Shown one piece after another: positions 6,501 through 7,285 of a stretch of 7,285 nt of DNA. Both the position numbers and the translations under genes were made by a program. The DNA comes from Candidatus Culexmicrobium profundum. GTDB taxonomy: Archaea; Thermoproteota; Methanomethylicia; Culexarchaeales; Culexmicrobiaceae. The first letter of the stretch is position 1, and every line of letters starts with the position of its first letter. The notes beneath the pieces are model-generated. The model was not told the DNA's origin, searched no databases, and saw only the letters and a list, made by a program, of their open reading frames with translations. The stretch lies in the NCBI GenBank assembly GCA_025061245.1, contig JANZKD010000083.1:1-7285 (forward strand). The letters are read 5' to 3'.

Positions 6501-6591
6501 ATTAAAAGTAAAAAGCTATGGTCTAAATGCAGAAGAACATGCCAATAAAATGGCAAAAATAATCCGAATGATTGCATTAAAGTGGAAATAA
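3523..6591 (+). CDS. Large MacB/FtsX-type ABC permease with N-terminal ectodomain and C-terminal cytoplasmic domain
   Basis: 1022 residues. Residues 9-25 are a hydrophobic signal or anchor. Residues 35-85 resemble a carboxypeptidase-regulatory-like beta-sandwich (GKV...ISGARIIVLK...T-R-S-D-S-N-G-F-Y-S-L-N-V). An unrecognised ectodomain follows to about 355, ending in a helical stretch (306-358). Three TM helices come next (about 363-380, 386-406, 411-431). Residues 452-486 are a typical MacB-family entry: S-K-R-N-L-R-R-R-K-L-R-S-I-L-L then a TM helix. Residues 487-773 form an extracytoplasmic domain (MacB-PCD-like position; cysteines 554, 600, 702, 731). The FtsX core follows: TM 774-795, loop Y-E-R-R-R-E-I-I-T-L-S-A-V-G-A-S-P-S-K-I (796-815), TM 818-842 and 857-880. 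About 140 cytoplasmic residues end the protein. Charges fit positive-inside topology. Such permeases usually pair with an ABC ATPase and drive extracytoplasmic work rather than classical transport; no ATPase lies in this window. The substrate is unknown. Confidence 0.85.
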   Translation: MRLKTPYAPCLFIILNILFLLSVESSLCKDNYEITIEIFGKVTCASSKMSISGARIIVLKSYDINYVAETRSDSNGFYSLNVTLSRDYIYMGRRYPAYYSIIIVAIYDNSSTPGIDYVLQLRELLLSELSSGHIKVDFSLYPGASIICYDKLFHLKYDEPADRVSFMIVNEEEIKIKLNNSIVEYGENVYPAIRQVIDFLKIPKNLIIVPANKPFNVIVFGRFIEAKTIPVIIVWWRTVQFERAIYAFEKVPLFEKPITLKQGELINVSLLYASVKYSLRCVKSFSYEVNKEISIVEREGFYTLAIKSQYSHIQDLIFKANDYLNENLFSISYAYVKEAYELLRDMKSYLNWLRKEASYSYNFLNIFFSFSSIILSFVFAENLFLRISLAPLFTFILMYLLFLLFPGIKSITSIYFSVLLTLFLSVILSLIEKSCRQFETFSFIYNFIDLVSMSKRNLRRRKLRSILLAISLIASTAGAVALTSFSIEIGILANEYNNNFNVTGLSFERYYPLNFLTSAYSNFEAESNSPYGMKPNLILLDLANITGKIVFITCRAESKAKVKRLGFLTLPENTNLKLNISGIIAFSSSLDPLYKKLETCLIKGNLPSNSNEIVISLRAAEELGVDVGDEIIFEKTIHTIIVRGNWTSFLTPTKSYIVSGILDDSKVEVLREISGRPFLPFTLYLDFKGGDGMPSIYASRVCEAKEVIIVPWNDVSRYDLSVTRYFIYLNCSKNELISIGKILSLRGDEHIATVLLKNKLINMMLARHLISSGYEALIPLVLAILNAIITSIGMLYERRREIITLSAVGASPSKIFSIFAWETAILGFIGGSIGYILGLSFYKLMNLYFQIEVKPKIHFIWVLATILIAIMSMFVASLISLKSSLVIVPSKLWKIEAIKKAYEGEEYWIFEIPIKLKAINFQSFTRYLYEELMKYPSTLYEVLEVKQAKFEKIDGKIVWKLIFTYDTGLNSFSRNFGRGFLEVSVKDDICNILLKVKSYGLNAEEHANKMAKIIRMIALKWK

Positions 6592-6605
6592 TCATTTCAC
6601 TTTAT

Positions 6606-6621
6606 TGAAACAATTGTTTCA
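6606..6621. repeat. Perfect 16-bp palindrome (TGAAACAATTGTTTCA)
   Basis: It is self-complementary over all 16 bases and begins 15 bases after the permease stop codon. An additional TTTCA at 6595-6599 can pair with the left arm, so two alternative hairpins are possible. It may be an operator for a dimeric regulator of the downstream gene or a weak hairpin at the permease mRNA end. There is no loop and no following T-run, so operator is somewhat more likely. Confidence 0.5.
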
Positions 6622-6660
6622 TAAATATTATACAGATTTATCTTAATTGTCATACGATAT

Positions 6661-6670
6661 ATTTATAAAT
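6661..6670 (+). promoter_or_regulatory. Candidate TATA box of the pilin-like gene
   Basis: ATTTATAAAT lies 37 bases before ATG 6708 and would place the transcript start near 6692, giving a leader of about 16 bases. A second box-like stretch, CTATAAAAG at 6684-6692, is too close to the ATG to serve this start codon well. Confidence 0.45.
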
Positions 6671-6707
6671 CACCTCACCATTTCTATAAAAGAATAAGAA
6701 CTTTGAG

Positions 6708-7285
6708 ATGAGTAACTTGGCAAAAAATAAAAAGCATATGCTTAGAATTAAAAAGGATAGAAAGGGAGCAAGTGCTGTACTCCTAGGGCTAATCATACTT
6801 GTCTCCACAGGTATTTTCCTATCCTTCACTTACACCTCCTGGTTAAAAGATATAGTTGAATCTTACAGTGATTATGAATATCTCCGAATTTTTAGGACTC
6901 AAACTATTAAATATACGGAGATTAATACATTCACCGAATATGAGCCATATGGATATGTCCTGCCTATAACTATTGACTATTCATTAGGTACTGAAGATTT
7001 AGTTGACTATGCTCTCTCTATTGAATTAACTAATTCACATGTCTTTCAAAACTCTGATGGTTGGAACATATGGTTTACATATAATGAAACTCCTGAATTT
7101 ACTTATATACCACATTGGATAGAATTCTGGGACGAACAAAATTATAAGGCAAGAATATGGATTAAAATTTCAATAAATGCTGGTGAAATAATAAGAATTT
7201 ATATGCATTATGGGGTAACTCCTCCTAGCGATCTACCTCAATGGGAACCTGAAGATTTGTTCTTGTTCTTTGAAGACTTTAATGG
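6708..7285 (+). CDS. Type IV pilin-like surface protein with DUF2341 domain (3' end missing)
   Basis: 192 full codons are present and the frame is still open at the window end. The N-terminus is a class III signal: a basic stretch (L-R-I-K-K-D-R-K-G, 12-20), then ASAVLLGLIILVSTGIFLSF (21-40). Archaeal prepilin peptidase would cut after G20, leaving the hydrophobic helix as anchor or pilus core. Residues about 84-192 match the DUF2341 pattern: P-I-T-I-D-Y...L-V-D-Y-A-L-S-I-E-L, F-x-x-S-D-G-W-N-I-W-F-T, I-P-H-W-I-E-F-W, A-R-I-W-I-K-I, I-Y-M-H-Y-G and finally L-F-F-E-D-F-N. In this family the F-F-D-D-F motif is usually followed by a lectin-like (LamG/concanavalin-type) beta-sandwich, expected beyond the window. 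It is probably displayed outside the membrane and may bind glycans (inference). ATG 6708 is the first Met after an in-frame stop at 6687-6689; no clear Shine-Dalgarno is seen. ATG 6738 is an alternative. Confidence 0.82.
   Translation, partial: MSNLAKNKKHMLRIKKDRKGASAVLLGLIILVSTGIFLSFTYTSWLKDIVESYSDYEYLRIFRTQTIKYTEINTFTEYEPYGYVLPITIDYSLGTEDLVDYALSIELTNSHVFQNSDGWNIWFTYNETPEFTYIPHWIEFWDEQNYKARIWIKISINAGEIIRIYMHYGVTPPSDLPQWEPEDLFLFFEDFN

Larger units (their letters stand above)
6592..6707. other. Intergenic region between permease and pilin-like gene
   Basis: This 116-bp AT-rich gap holds a perfect 16-bp palindrome just after the permease stop and two TATA-like boxes before the pilin-like gene. 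The stretch AATCACCTCACC (6668-6679) resembles the 16S 3' end but has no evident role. No gene is seen here. Confidence 0.5.

Noticed and set aside
6671..6679. CACCTCACC, resembling the 16S 3' end or, on the other strand, a strong SD (GGTGAGGTG)
   Set aside because: On the minus strand the nearest ATG is about 15 bases too far and opens only 18 codons; no rRNA context is present.

Overview
The window reads as AT-rich archaeal chromosome, most likely from a thermophilic Thermoproteota/TACK-type lineage; I cannot place it more precisely. The signs are an archaeal-type threonyl-tRNA synthetase C-terminus, TATA-box-like promoters 45-60 bases ahead of genes, GTGAT Shine-Dalgarno motifs, heavy AGA/AGG and ATA codon use, and a class III (type IV pilin-like) signal peptide. 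I see no rRNA, tRNA, CRISPR array, insertion sequence or att site.

Layout. Bases 1-214 hold the end of thrS. A small, unrecognised winged-helix protein follows (250-720), then an archaeal SfsA homologue with an intact PD-(D/E)XK nuclease signature (782-1483). A convergent junction of about 145 bp separates sfsA from a two-gene minus-strand operon. That operon is a stand-alone ChrB C-terminal-type protein (chromate-resistance family, 3281/3290 down to 2778) followed 10 bp later by a 12-TM major facilitator transporter (2767-1628). A 232-bp divergent promoter region (3291-3522) leads to a 1022-residue membrane protein on the plus strand (3523-6591). After a 116-bp gap with a perfect 16-bp palindrome comes a type IV pilin-like surface protein carrying a DUF2341 domain (6708 to beyond the window end).

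How the genes may work together. The ChrB-like protein and the MFS pump look like one translationally coupled oxyanion/metal resistance unit, with MFS in place of the usual ChrA. The large protein has a signal peptide, a carboxypeptidase-regulatory-like beta-sandwich, a further ectodomain, three extra TM helices, a complete MacB/FtsX-type permease core and an extra cytoplasmic domain. Placed just before a membrane-anchored DUF2341 protein, it suggests an archaeal cell-surface system in which an ABC ATPase, not in this window, drives extracytoplasmic work. This last reading is inference; it is the part of the window most likely to be undescribed.
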